A DNA stretch of 64,000 nucleotides from Sistotremastrum niveocremeum HHB9708 (lineage: Eukaryota > Basidiomycota > Agaricomycetes > Sistotremastrales > Sistotremastraceae). Positions within the stretch are counted from its first letter, which is position 1. Each line of letters starts with the position of its first letter. The position numbers were made by a program, and so were the translations under genes. The DNA lies in the NCBI GenBank assembly GCA_001630475.1, contig KV419394.1, positions 496,001-560,000 on the forward strand, in the 5' to 3' direction. The notes below the pieces were generated by a model that saw only the letters and a program-made list of their open reading frames with translations, made no database searches and was not told where the DNA came from. Positions 1-11,457 of the stretch are shown here, piece after piece.

Positions 1-1492
1 TCCCGGCTGCGTGACCTCGCAATTGCCGCCCGCCTCCGAGGCCAGATCGACAACAATTGATCCTTGTTTCATAGCCGCAACCATCTATAGTCACGCTCAA
101 TGGCTATCGAGGTCACAAGAGAGAATTGGCCCACCGCTTCCGTAATTAATTTTGGTGCAGGTTGACCGGGAATCAGCGCCTGTGTTAAGTGTTCAACAAA
201 AAGTTGGAAAATCGTGAGGTATAACGAACAGTGGTGATCACAATGTCGACGTCCTTGCATTGTTCCATGAAAAGAGCCATCTCCGCCTCAATGAATTCTT
301 TTGACATGACTTTGGCATATCCTCCACCCCCACTGCCGTCTTCTTTAATGGAAACCTCGAGGAATTCTGCGCCCAAAGATTGCACCTGTTCTCTTGCCGC
401 TGATCGGGTGTCGAACCCGCGAGTGATGGCACCCATCCTTCGAGCCTGTATTCAGATTCAGGGGTTGATCTTGACAGCAAAGCGGCGGTATTACAGTTGC
501 AATCGCGCTCAATCCCGCAACACCGGCACCTATAACCAAGACTTTGCAAGGAGGAATCTAGCCGATGTCGTGTCAAAATGAGATCACGCGTTTGACGCGC
601 CAACATGATGCTCACCTTTCTGTGGGAAGTCAGTACCGACACATCATTGATCAAAATGAGAAGACTCACCCTGCCGCCGTAACTTGTCCTGTCAAGAATC
701 GACCGAAGAGATTTGATGCTTCCAAGACGGCCTTGTATCCAGCAATATTTGCCATTGAACTGAGCGATGGAGTGAATATATTGCAAAATTCTTGAAAGTC
801 CGGAGTAGTCACCTTAGGGCATCAAAGACTTGTGCTCGGGATATTCGAGGAATCAAGTCCATGGCGAACGCGTTGACCTTGCGAGCTGCCATTGCTTCGA
901 CAATAGGCTGATTTTGCGCAGGGTACAAAAATGAGATGACGGTGCTGCCTTCCTTGAGCAGCGATATTTCGTCGGGCAATATAGGTGCTCGGACTTTCAG
1001 GAGGATATCAGAGTTGGCAAAGATTTCATCTTTCGTCGTGAGAGTCGCTCCAGCAGCTGCGTATTGCTCATCCAAGAATTGTGCCTCTCGACCTGCATTC
1101 TTCTCTACTAGAACACGCGAGAATCCTTTCTTCAAGAGCAAAGCGGCATTTTGTGGTGTTATTGACACGCGACGTTCGTTCGGGTACGCCTCCAGAGGTA
1201 CGCCTACCGTCAAACTATTATACGGTACACCTGACAGCGCATTACGATAAAAGATCGATGGCGGAAAATGACATTGCAGACCTGATGATGGGCTAGTCTT
1301 TGCTTCTTCTCGTAGATGGCTGGATCTGTTGTGGAATCGTCGACAGGGAACGATCGCTGGGCAACACGTTAGCGAAATGCGGGGTAGCCTGCTTTCCAGT
1401 TGCGCAATATATTCACCTGTCAGTTGCCACCTGGCCACTTGGGACGGAGAACGTCCGCAAATATTCGGCGCAACGACGATTCTCAAAGACAT
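1..1492 (-). CDS. NNT: NAD(P) transhydrogenase, mitochondrial (N-terminal part)
   Basis: Proton-translocating transhydrogenase of the inner mitochondrial membrane, which uses the proton gradient to reduce NADP+ with NADH. The gene runs off the left edge, so only the N-terminal NAD(H)-binding (PntA-like) part is present. After an Arg/Ser-rich leader of about 90 residues that fits a mitochondrial presequence comes the alpha domain start ([19 protein letters not shown]), then [16 protein letters not shown], the dinucleotide-binding [12 protein letters not shown], and near the edge [16 protein letters not shown]. At least four introns interrupt it. The ATG at 1490-1492 is the first in frame with the presequence. 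It is divergent from RPB12 with 193 bases between the two starts. The membrane domains lie outside the window. Family assignment is secure; exact intron edges are not. Confidence 0.9.
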
Positions 1493-1685
1493 CGTCTAGT
1501 TGACGAGATCGTCGTGGTAGAGGGCCTGCCGCTCTCAGGGTGTGCTGGCAGACAAGCGACTGCTCTCGGTGAACGGGAGATAACCGGATGCAACTTGAGC
1601 TTGCCGAAGCTCTTGCCGAGCCGGGGTTGACCAATTCCAGAACCTCATCGAGTGCCTCATTACCTTGTCTTGCACCTGATCATTC

Positions 1686-1989
1686 ATGTCTCATCAGAAC
1701 GATGGTACACATTACGGTGGCTACAATGCCCCTGCACATGAAAGCAAACCAGATATGGAGTACATTTGTGCAGGTTGAGAACTTCACAAACTCGCTGCAA
1801 TTTTTTTTCTCATCGTCGGCACACAGACTGCGGTGCGAACAACACTCTAAAATCTCGTGATCTCATCCGTTGTCGAGAGTGTGGCCACCGTATCATGTAC
1901 AAGAAACGTACAAGAAGAAGTAAGATCTCCTTGATTCTTCCTATAGCTCACTAAAGTCTCGCTTAGTGGTCCAATTCGAAGCACGATAA
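1686..1989 (+). CDS. RPB12: RNA polymerases I/II/III shared subunit RPABC4 (Rpb12)
   Basis: Small zinc-binding subunit common to all three nuclear RNA polymerases. Three exons (1686-1773, 1827-1919, 1967-1989) join to a 67-residue protein, the usual size. One zinc ribbon is visible: ICADC in the first half (the second Cys codon is completed across intron 1) and CRECGH in the second, followed by [10 protein letters not shown] and the family's fixed end MVQFEAR. The final exon is only 23 bases and the Met of MVQ is formed across the last intron. Both introns are about 50 bases with GT/AG ends. The short length, the split cysteine codon and the exact C-terminus make this call firm although no single open frame covers the gene. 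Confidence 0.96.
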
Positions 1990-2335
1990 TTTCTTGCGAC
2001 CCATGTCTGCTACTTTGAACACCCCCTCTCGTCGAAAACTCCTACTCTCATCTTACCTACCCGGTTGACTTTCCTTGGCTCAAGAGTGATCGAGTTGCCA
2101 AAACCATTATCGCCTGTACCCCATTCGCGATTATGACTCAGGGAGCCACACGAGGCAAGGAAACATGTAGAGCCGTAAAGAGGACAGCGTGATATCCCTG
2201 TCAGAATACATAGCAGATAGGTATACATGGCTTGATTTGTCTATTAGAATACATAGTGGTTACGTATAGATAAGGAGGTTATAATACACTAATGCCACAA
2301 CTACAGTAACGTACAGAGATTTCAACCAAATGGAA

Positions 2336-3547
2336 TCAGGGCGTAAGTGCGAGAATTTGTTGAGTGAAAGGCACGGTTCCCCCCACGTCCCAGGTCTTCT
2401 GTATCCGGTTTGGTGCGTCCAACAATGCCTCGAAATGGGGAGCTCTCTTTTGCAGCTCCGGGTGTGTGGCCAGTAACTCTTTGAGTGTTTGACCTATCTT
2501 CGTTAACTGGAGAGGTCGTGAGGAGATTTCTTCGCTCAATTGTAGTGAACTTACACTCGTGAGTTGTCGGGTCAGGGTTAATGGGTTCAAGGGCGTGTCG
2601 ACCATCTCCAGAAGCTCGAGCCATTGACCCCGTTCCTCGTCCAAAGCAGGCCATAACTTTGACAGACACTCCTCCTATCGAGAAACAAAAATTTCAGCAA
2701 CGATATTGGCAGTAAGAGTGCAACGACTCACAAATTTGAAGGTCGGTTCGGTCTCAGGACCCCTAGGTAGACGAAGAAATTCAATCTCCATCTGCGCTAG
2801 CGTGTATATGCGGCTCAGTAGATGCAGATAAGAGCCTGAGGATAACAATATCAAGATTCTGTGCTGAAAATCGTCAAGGGGCTCACAGATGAGAAAACGT
2901 TGCTCGACTACAGCCACAGCGTAGCATCCTCGTGATGTCAGCTCACGCGATCTCACCGACTTGCGGAATGCAAGGACATTTCCAAAGACAGAGAAAATCT
3001 TGATAGCGGGATCCAGCATGACGTTTATGTCATCGAGGGCAGCTGCATAGAATAACAGGGCCTCGCCGCCGGACAGGCCGAGATAGATGCGGAAGAGAGG
3101 CACAGACCAGATGTCGCTTTCCCGTACCATGAGATCAGGCAGGGATTGCAGGTACTCATCAGGAGCATGCCTGGACTTCTGACATAACCGTCGTACACGT
3201 CGTATACGATCTAAGGTGGACGCAAGCACGACTTCACTGTCAGACATGACCTCAGTGACTGCCATCGCACAGATGCATCGAGTCAGAGCTCACGAATGAT
3301 CGTCTGAGTATCCCTCTGGGCCTCCAGAAGACAAAGCTTTCCTGAGAAGGGCAGCAGTGACCGATCGGTATTGAAATGACACTCCTAGCATAGTGCCTAT
3401 CATGTCCCAGGCAGGTTCACTCTTCGTAAAGAGTAAATGGAGATGCTCTCCGACCAGGTCAGAAAGCACCTGATGAACTAATTCAGAGGGAAGTCGTAAA
3501 CGTTGCCAGCGTTGGAAGGCAGCTCGAGCTCTGGTTACGGGGGCCAT
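2336..3547 (-). CDS. F-box-like protein, function unknown
   Basis: A protein of about 360 residues that I do not recognise beyond an F-box-like N-terminus (residues about 15-40, RLRLPSELVHQVLSDLVGEH). If that is a true F-box it would bind Skp1 and present substrates to an SCF ubiquitin ligase. The rest is leucine-rich and helical without a clear WD40 or LRR signature. Two introns are likely: one near 3236-3289 after GPEGYSDDHS, and one near 2674-2732 joining PTFKF to EECLSKLWPALDEERG. I chose the ATG at 3545-3547 because it leads straight into the F-box; the reading frame is open further upstream but without an ATG. Convergent with RPB12. Gene reality is likely; the F-box call is tentative. 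Confidence 0.72.
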
Positions 3548-3793
3548 AGGAAGATGGGTGCGAGTGCGCTTGGTGCTGCATTTACGGGGGAAAGGCGCCA
3601 ACCCTTTGACTAATCAACGGGACAATCCGGTGTACAACTACGACATATAAAGTCCAAATGACATGGTTGGAAGAATGAAGGTATAGAAGGGCATTAAAGG
3701 TTGACATATGCTCATCCAAAAAAGAAATAATGCGAAAGCAGAGCAAATGGAGATCAATGAGAGAAACTCTATGAGGCATCTATACTCCGGCAA

Positions 3794-6470
3794 TTATTCT
3801 AGTTGCGAGGGGTCAGCAGGTGTCACAGCACTGCTATAACTTGATACGTACTCTTCCGCTTTGTTCAGGGCTGAAATCATGGACACAACTTCCTTCCGTC
3901 GGCTGACAACGAATTCTGATTCCCTCAATAACTCGTCCAAGACGTCCGGCTTGTAAAGTTCTTGAAGCAGTTCTCGCTGTAGGTTCTCCTTCGAGTAGTT
4001 TACAAGAGTCAAGGAGATCGCTTTGGGGACCATGTCAATCATTTCACGCTTCACGATGTTGAAGTACGAGTGAATCAACAATTCTGGAGACAGTCATTTT
4101 TAATGACGCTGGGATCATGAGAAAATGTTTCTTACTGATGACATCGGTTTCCATCGTTTCCCGCTCACTGAGGGCTGCTTGCGGACGAATTTGGGCAGGA
4201 GGCTACAGCACATCAGGATGCGGTGAGCTAGGGCATAAATAGAACAGCAGCGGTCACTCACAGCCTCCATTGGAGCGCCCTTCTTTTTCGTTGCAGCAGC
4301 TTTGCTGGGGAAGAAAGATCCGAAGAAACTTGGCTCCTCTTTCTTCAGATCAACGTCCAGGTCTTTGTTGTTGTTGATGGGAGTTCCCGCCTTTTTTGGG
4401 TCAGGAGGAGGTTTACTGGCAGCAATCCGTTCAGAGACAATGGCCATAGCTTTGTGTCCATTCAGGAAATCAGGGTGAGTAGTGTTCACATAGCACGCTT
4501 GCATGCTAGATGATTGCGTCAGGTGAGATCGGCGAATTGGGAGGCGAACTGGACTCACGCAACCAAATCAGAAACCAGTTTCGTCGTAGGTTGCATGGCT
4601 GTCTTGAAGAAATTCACCACTACGGCATTGAAACGATCTCTGAGGGCAGGGTATCTTCGGAACGCTTGCTGTTGTACTCGTCAGTGACCGTAAGATGACG
4701 CAGCCTCGTGCGGTACGCACGATCTTCGCTAGAAGTTGTCCAAGGATTCTGATCAGTTCATCATACACCAGCTGACAACATTTCTGTGAAGGGTCTTCCA
4801 GTCTCTTGATTTGCTGTTTTACAATGACCTCGAAAGCAGTTGTTCCAACAAACAGAGATGGGGTTGAACCCTGCATAAATAGATTAGCCTCTTTGCGTCT
4901 GTGATCCGTTAGTTTCGAACACTTACAGATGAATTGTACAAGATAGTTCGAATGTCTCCATCTTTGACTTGGTCAAACGGGTCGATGCCCTTAACACCAT
5001 TATTGAATAATTCGTGGAAAACAAAGCTGATCCTGGCTCCTCCCGACAGTTCATTCAAGGATAGGTCATTGGTGTTACCGTCAATGACGGTACGGAATTC
5101 GGACGTGAACTCAGTAATGACGGAAAGGACAACATTCCCTGAGTTGCCATCTCCCATAGGTCCGCCCAATGTTTGTAGTTCAGCATTGTACTTCTGCAGC
5201 TGCTGAGTAATGCGAGCTTTGATATCCGGAAGAGTGGCGCGAATGTGGTGCATAAGGATCTAATGACTTTGATGAACACCCGTCTCTACATTGACATGCA
5301 AACGCAGACGCACCATGTTCAGCTTGCGGGCCAAGAAAGGGGTGCCGCAATATTGAGCCTTGCCTTTATACGACGGGTGATTCTCGAAGAATGCGCGTTC
5401 ATGTTCTAATGCGGCACTGATTGCCTTGGACTGTTCGATGTCTCTCTGCCCTCTGTTCACCACAGGCACATAGCCCAATCGTAAAGGAATAATCCGGCCG
5501 GCAAGAATGTCCACAACATCTGTCCCTTGGTCCCTAAAAAGTTGTCAGTGTTATTCGCTTCAGCATCCTGTTTAGCCGGCCGCTACGTACATCAGATCAA
5601 CCTTCGTCAACACACCAATCGTTCGAGTTCCTTCGGGATCAACATCACGAGCCAATTTAAGACCGTCGGAGTTGGCCAAATCAACATTTGCTGCGGTGAC
5701 GGCCAGGATGATACACGAGGGCTTGGAGATATACTTGAGCAGCATATCCCTAATCTGTTTCTCTATATCGCGTGGCTGATCACCGACTGGAACTTTCGTG
5801 AGGCCTGGAAGATCGACTAGGGTGAGGGTAAGGACGTTCGGGGAGAATATTCGCAAGTTGATAGGTTGTGGAGAAATTCCAGCGTTCTTTCCAGTTTTTG
5901 CTTCCGTGTCCCGGACGATTTCTTGTCGAATTTTGTCGAAGTCATAGAACTTCTCATTGGGGAGATGTAAGAATTCACCCCATTCGTTCTCATTGATAGT
6001 GTTATTGGCGGTTCCATTGACTTTGGCTCGATTAGCATCATCAGAAAAGGCAACCACAGAACGCGACAAGTAAATACCTTGCGTGCCACTCGATCCAGCC
6101 GCGCCCGCTGGAACGGGTCTATGGATCAATTGCAAGACCTGACATTCGGTCGTTAGAATGCCTGAGGGCGGTCTTGTGCCAGGCCGAGTCGCATACCAAA
6201 GGTCTTCTAGTGACAATTCCTGATCCTCTGGGCAAGAAATCACGTCCCACAATGTTCTAAAGACGTATTAGTGATCCATCATACTGTTTGGTAGCACAGC
6301 TAAATCACCTCGAGGACACTACTCTTCCCACTACTTTGACTTCCAAGAACACATATTTGAGGCAAATCTATCTGTGATGATGATGTCCCGACAGCACTGA
6401 ATACGTCTTGCAGTTTGTTGATGACATTGACGATTTCGAGACCCAGACCAGCACTTGAGGAGGCTGCCAT
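3794..6470 (-). CDS. DNM1: Dynamin-related GTPase, mitochondrial/peroxisomal fission (Dnm1/Drp1)
   Basis: Large dynamin GTPase that forms rings on mitochondria and peroxisomes and constricts them. From the ATG at 6468-6470 the protein starts [21 protein letters not shown]1 is [10 protein letters not shown]3 [14 protein letters not shown]4 LTKVDLM. The middle/stalk region ([33 protein letters not shown]) follows, then a variable insert with [10 protein letters not shown] and [19 protein letters not shown], and the C-terminal GED ([21 protein letters not shown]). The FFGSF...KKKGAPME insert and [10 protein letters not shown] spacing fit Dnm1/Drp1 better than Vps1. There is no PH domain or Pro-rich tail, as expected. 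It has about seven short introns. Divergent from NTF2 across about 490 bases. Confidence 0.94.
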
Positions 6471-6960
6471 GGTAGATGAAGAGAAGAATGGCTCGCAGCA
6501 ATGATGCCTGCGGGTACGCGGTTGTTTGGTGTCGTTTGTGCCACCCCTTATTTTACCCGTGCCCTGTTGCTCGCCAACATTGCGAGCGACGTGTAAGACT
6601 AGTCAAGACGCTGAGGGCGACTAAGAATGTTTGACTGGGTGTAATTCCTTACAAATATATATGGCTTCACTCGCGCCAAAGCGTAGATCAAACAAGACAA
6701 ATTATTGCCTTTTTACAGAAACTGGCTGGATATCACTTATGGTTGTTTCGGTCAATGATATGTCTCGTGGGCTTGTCTGCGTAATCTCCAGGGTGTCCCA
6801 CCAAGAGGCCCGGTCACTCGACTGACGAGTGGCAGAGAAGCCGGAGGTGAACTGAAGGTGGATCACGTGCCCTGTTCTTGAAAAAGTCAAATCTCGAAAC
6901 CCTTGTCGTCTGCACTCTCAGCCCGATTCCACATCTTTCCTGACCATCTCCTAACGCGCC
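6471..6960. promoter_or_regulatory. Divergent intergenic region, DNM1 / NTF2
   Basis: About 490 bases between two divergent start codons, so it must hold both promoters. I see no convincing TATA box near either start and no reading frame with protein-like composition. Confidence 0.5.
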
Positions 6961-7557
6961 ATGTCTGGTCCTGATGCCATTGCAAAACAATTCGTCGACT
7001 TCTACTATAATCAGTTCGACAACGATCGTTCTCAACTTGCCTCTCTCTATGTATGCCTTCCAAGCCATCTCACTTATCATCGGTTCTGATCTCTCGCGAT
7101 CGTGTAGCGCGAATCGTCCATGCTCTCTTGGGAGAGCTCTCCTTTCCAAGGATCAACGGCCATAGTCGAGAAACTTACGGTAAATTGTCTTTGCCTGCTG
7201 AACCGTGAACATCCAGATTCTGATGAAGTATATTCGCTCAGACCTTGCCGTTCCAGAAAGTGCTACACAAAGTCAGCACTATCGATGCCCAGCCCTCCAG
7301 CCCCACTGTGGCTAGCTTGCTGGTCAGCGTCAGCGGGCTTCTTGTGGTGAGTTGTGTTGAGTCCACCGACAAACGATGATTGATCAGCTGCTCGCCAGGT
7401 CGACGATAGTGAACACCCTCTCCAATTCAGTCAAGTCTTCCAGCTCATTCCCGACGGCGGGAGCTATTACGTGTTTGTCTCACAATATTCCTCATTTTAT
7501 TGCTCTGATTTCTCTTGAGATAGGCTGAATGACATTTTCCGTCTCATATATGGCTAA
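6961..7557 (+). CDS. NTF2: Nuclear transport factor 2
   Basis: Homodimeric carrier that returns RanGDP from cytoplasm to nucleus by binding FxFG nucleoporins. Exons join to about 124 residues, the family's normal size: MSGPDAIAKQFVDFYYNQFD, then RESSMLSWESSPFQG, LPFQKVLHKVSTIDAQPS, VASLLVSVSGLLV, and the end GGSYYVLNDIFRLIYG. The acidic/hydrophobic RanGDP-binding segment (VDDSEHPLQFSQVFQLIPD) is intact. The last exon (7524-7557) completes the Val codon of YYV. Four short introns are present, one directly after the SLY near residue 30. No anomaly seen. Confidence 0.95.
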
Positions 7558-7885
7558 AGAATACGTGTTCGGTCTATTGAAGATACTCCATACTGTAGAA
7601 CTTACTATTACCATGTCGGGATTATCCTTCCCTTCCCTTCTGTCTCGTCACATTTGTATCGTCTATTTGTTCTTTGACCACTCACTGATGCGTGGAGGTG
7701 ATTATCTTGTATTGTGGATGACGAAGTACAGAAAAATACAGAAAGTGAAAGGCAGCCTTTGATACAGTATATGGATAGCAAAGCGTTGAAAACAAAATAC
7801 TAGTAACAGCAATCTCGAATGGACTAGTGGGAAGAAGTAAAAAACTGAACTTAGCGTCTCAATGGGGAAATGCGGTTGGGGGCAT
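7558..7885. other. Convergent intergenic spacer
   Basis: About 330 bases between the stops of NTF2 and the unknown gene on the other strand. It is AT-rich and fits two 3' untranslated regions. No gene or repeat seen. Confidence 0.5.
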
Positions 7886-9439
7886 TCAGACAACACCCTC
7901 AAAATCGTACTGTTCTTTCGAGAAGTCAGACGCCGCCATATTTCGCAAGAGAGGATCCAGCGACGCCAACTCGTCCTTGATGCTGTTTCTGGCGAATGCA
8001 TCAAGCTCTTTCGTTAATGTAGTTATGATTTTCTTAGGAGACCAGTCAGCCCCAGTTTGTAATTCGGATGACTAGCACCTGATGATTTACCTTAAATTTT
8101 CCGTCAATTTTGTTGAGCATCTCCGCCCAACTGGCATTCCAAGCGGGTGGTGGACTGCCCAAAGCCCCGCCATACATAGCAGAAGTCCCGGCAAATCCAT
8201 ACGCGATCCCGCAAAGACTGCCATCTCCTTCTCGAAAATGTTCATTGGGGTCGAAGAGATAGGATACACCAGGATATGGGGTGATTATTCCCAATGGACC
8301 CATCTGGTTGGATGTTGCAAACGGCGACGGGCCGAGAATCCTCGAAATTTTTTGGTACACTTCGGAGAGAATGTCTATCAGGGAGAGCAGAGTTTGATGG
8401 TAATCGAGCGGGAATGGCTGCATCGGCTATCAGTATTTGCATACGAAAGTACTGCGAGCAACAGACCATGTGTGGAGACAAGAGATAAGAGGTCTCTCCG
8501 GGATCTGGGATAGGCAGTGCATAGTCATTAATCCCGCCCGTTTGTCTTTTCGGAAGTTTAGAACTTCTAAAAAGTCGCTAGGTGTATATATTAATGAGGA
8601 GATTTGAACCCATTGATCAGGACACACTATTTTAGGCTTGTAATTGCCATCCTGAAACTGATCAAAATCGACCAATGTTGCTATGAGTCCCTTCAAGAAA
8701 TCCTGGGCAGGTTGCACATCGAATGCGTTCGCCAATGACATGCCCAAGATAGCAAAGCGATATGTACTGCAATGATCTCGGAATAAGCACCCGCTTTCTA
8801 TATAAAAACGCGTACCGTTTGCGCATTGCGTTATTATTGAACACTTTCTCTAACTCCTGGCGCGTCGGAAGGATGGTATTGATCCAATGAGTCTGCCTGT
8901 CATGCTGATATGAGCCAGATAATGTACTTCACGACACAAAACTCACCCCATGTGGATGCTTCGCAAGTAGGTCAAGGTCTGCATTCTCTTGTGCACCATG
9001 TCCCTGAGATAATCTACCGACGTTCCAACTGCTACACCCGCTCCAGCGGATGGCACAGTATCAGAATGCAACGACTGAGCATCCCACTCTCTCGATAAGG
9101 GCGTCGCAGAAGTGGGCGTCGTGCTCGGAGGCCCAATCGAAGTCCCAGAAGCCGACGTTGGAAGCGGCGTTGCAGATCCACTGCCAGCGATGGATGCGCT
9201 CGACACTGAGGATCCTTTGAAACCAGACAAGAGGTTACTGGCACTATTGGGGTCCCTAAAAACTTATCACAGGGTTTTGCCTGGGTTGAAAGAATACGTG
9301 CCTGGATTTTCGACGCATAGTCGGACGTTCCATCATGGGCGGGAATGAAGCGTGAGGCGGCATCACTAACGGAAACATTTTTGCGACTTGGCTCGTCGTT
9401 GGAGCGCTGCACGATGGTAAAATTGCTAAAGGTGGTCAT
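7886..9439 (-). CDS. Conserved fungal protein of unknown function
   Basis: I do not recognise a named family. Joining exons gives about 400 residues: an N-terminus MTTFSNFTIVQRSNDEPSRK, a Ser/Thr/Pro-rich low-complexity linker (SASIAGSGSATPLPTSASG), then a helical core with MVHKRMQTLTYLRSIHMGSQ, HWINTILPTRQELEKVFNNN, YRFAILGMSLANAFD and QDFLKGLIATLVDFDQFQDG, followed by PFPLDYHQTLLSLIDIL and ILGPSPFATSNQMGPLG. It ends NMAASDFSKEQYDFEGVV. A 48-base intron with donor GTCTGT fits between LLSPHM and PFPLDYH. The regular helical core suggests a real, conserved protein rather than a chance frame. No membrane segment or signal peptide seen. Confidence 0.75.
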
Positions 9440-9708
9440 GATAGATATGTATTAATATATATAGCGGGATGATATAGCAGGAGTGCCAGGTGCAGTAAGT
9501 TCGGGGAAATCCTTCATCAAATTATATTGACCACATCAACTCGGCACCGCAATCATAAGCCGGACACTCCTGCCATTGAACGGACAGCCGTCTGTAATAA
9601 TGTCTCGAGACTCCAGGCCTCTAGAGGAAATGAGGGATGTATGTGACACGCCAAAGGCCAATGTGAGAGAATCGTCTGGGAGGGTCGTGTGCACGAGAAG
9701 TGCTACAG

Positions 9709-10284
9709 CTAAGGTGATTTGGGAATAGACAAGGAAGACATTGCGATGCCTATTTCTTCGACATAAGGGCCACCTAGTGGGTTTGGGACGGCTTTTTTCA
9801 GAACCTCATTTGCCAGTTGAGCTTTCAACTTGTCGCTGTCCGGTCGTTTGATGGTCATTTCCTCGAAAGTCTGAATGTCTTCGGGTCGATGGCCGAGTTT
9901 TATCATGGACCATCTCACAACCCGAGGGTCTGCGCGAAGAGTGGTATTGAGTGATTTCAAAGTTGCAGGAGAAGCATCGAAATGCATCGTCCAATAGCTA
10001 GCAAAGAAGACTATCAGATACTCCCAAGATCACTGGTAAGGTGGCGTACTCTGAGACGTTATGCCAGGCTCCATGACGGCGCATGCGTTGGGGAAGTGCT
10101 CTAGGTCCCCAGTAATCAAGGTCGCGTACCACGCCACCGCGGTCCATAACATGCATTGCTGTTGAACGAACCAGGTCTCGAATGAAATTCTAAAAACAGC
10201 CAATCAGCTTTTGTCGGATGGTTTAGAATTCCATACATATTCCGCATAGTGAGCGGTGAGACATAATAATTGGTAGAGGGGCAT
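9709..10284 (-). CDS. MRP17: Mitochondrial small-ribosomal-subunit protein bS6m
   Basis: Homologue of bacterial ribosomal protein S6 and yeast Mrp17, a component of the mitochondrial ribosome's platform. Joining exons gives MPLYQLLCLTAHYAEY, then NFIRDLVRSTAMHVMDRGG, VVRDLDYWGPRALPQRMRR, HGAWHNVSDYWTMHFDASP and VVRWSMIKLGHRPEDI. The LYQLLC start, the GGVVRD...GPRALP stretch and the YWTMHFDASP strand are S6 hallmarks. Two introns; the Asp before YWTM is formed across the second one. About 140 residues. The start ATG lies only 82 bases from the divergent start of MZM1. Confidence 0.92.
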
Positions 10285-10366
10285 GACAGATTTTGGCGGT
10301 GGCGAGTCGGAGTGGAAAACCAGGTTTGCAGCGTCTTCGCTGGCCACAGCGCACTCTTTACCACGA
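10285..10366. promoter_or_regulatory. 82-bp bidirectional promoter, bS6m / MZM1
   Basis: Only 82 bases separate the divergent start codons, so both promoters and both 5' leaders must share this segment. No TATA box is visible. Confidence 0.6.
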
Positions 10367-10787
10367 ATGGCCACTGCTGGGGCCGCTCGTGCCGCCTATA
10401 GGCACGCTTTACGAGCCTCTGTACTCACATTTGTTGACGATGCAGTCGTTAAAACAGGTGTGACTAGCGATCGTTCTTCCGATACAACTCTTATTGAAGG
10501 GTTTCTTAGCATTCCGTAACAAATTGCGAACGGAATTCTTGGACCCATCGCGTTCAAAATCTCAAGCCGAATATCTTGACAAGATAAACCTTGTTCGAGA
10601 GATGGGCGACGTCCTCCGTCAGAATATCGTGCAAGCCAAGCAGCTTGACGATGGTATCTACAGTGTGTAAATCGCCAGTCCTTCATAAACATGTTTTAAC
10701 CACGACGCTCTAGAATTACGCTTTACAAACTCTACAGAACTGGGCAACAACGAGGACATCAAGAAACCTAAAGTTTCCAAAAAGTAA
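10367..10787 (+). CDS. MZM1: Mzm1/LYRM7-type LYR protein, complex III assembly factor
   Basis: LYR-motif chaperone of the mitochondrial matrix that stabilises the Rieske iron-sulfur protein before its insertion into complex III. Three exons give about 115 residues: MATAGAARAAYRHALRAS, VLTFVDDAVVKT, then AFRNKLRTEFLDPSRSKSQA, INLVREMGDVLRQNIVQAKQ and the family's conserved end LRFTNSTELGNNEDIKKP. The LYR-type motif is AYRHALR with a downstream Phe (AFRNKLR). The first intron splits the Ala codon of AFRN, and the second falls before the TELG(D/N)NE tail. The C-terminal TELGNNEDIK is what separates Mzm1 from other LYR proteins. Same strand as, and 98 bases before, the release-factor-like gene. 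Confidence 0.9.
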
Positions 10788-10885
10788 GGCTCTTGCCGCT
10801 GCAGTTCACCTTCCAACGTTGAGACCTAACTAGGTCTACTTGACTACGTGGTTCCTGTAGTACTGTCGAATCCAACATAGCACGA

Positions 10886-11381
10886 ATGCACTACTCCGCT
10901 TTGAAACGCGCGCATCAGTCCCGTCAGGTGCCAATTTTGAAGGAAGAAGACTTGGAAGAGTCGTTTGTCAGAGGTGAGCCAAAACTGGGCGGTCTCCCTC
11001 CCTGTCAATAAGAGTTTCCTCTTCCAGGCAGCGGACCCGGAGGGCAATCGGTTAACAAAACTCAGAACAACGTCCAGCTCCTTCATAAACCCACTGGGAT
11101 TAGAGTTTCTTGTCAGGAAACTCGATCTCTGCAACAAAATCGGAAGATAGCGAGAAAGAATCTGCTTGAGCGAGTGTGTGGAAACCTACCTCTCATATAT
11201 TCATCGCGATTAATTTGAAGTCAAGATTGACAAATTGCAAAATCCTGGATTGTCGCGAGAAAATCTGAGGAGGGCTAAAGTGGTGGAGAGGGAGCGTAGA
11301 AAACGCAAGAAACGAAAGAAACGAGAGCAAGAGAGATTATCGGAATCAGAAGCAGGAGGCAAATCGTCATTAGAGGATTAA
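10886..11381 (+). CDS. RSO55: Mitochondrial GGQ release-factor-like protein (MTRFR/Rso55 family)
   Basis: Codon-independent peptidyl-tRNA hydrolase of the class I release-factor family, thought to rescue or quality-control mitoribosomes. After [20 protein letters not shown] comes [20 protein letters not shown] with the catalytic GGQ, then [39 protein letters not shown], and a basic tail ([17 protein letters not shown]) that would touch the ribosome. The ordering and the Lys/Arg tail match C12orf65/MTRFR and Rso55 rather than full-length RF1, as there is no codon-recognition domain. Two introns, the first ending just inside the GSGPGGQ stretch. The N-terminus is short for a mitochondrial presequence, so an upstream exon could be missing. 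Confidence 0.86.
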
Positions 11382-11457
11382 AACAAGAACAAAATATACC
11401 CTATAGTATTAGCTAAACAGATAGTGTGCATGGTCTCGATGGAAAGCCTGAATTCAA

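Noticed and set aside
3794-6470. Alternative assignment of the dynamin as Vps1
   Set aside because: The FFGSFF...KKKGAPME insert and the [10 protein letters not shown] segment fit Dnm1/Drp1 better.
8595-8630. GGGTTCAAATCTCC B-box-like word on the minus strand
   Set aside because: It lies inside an intron/coding stretch of the unknown gene and no tRNA fold surrounds it.
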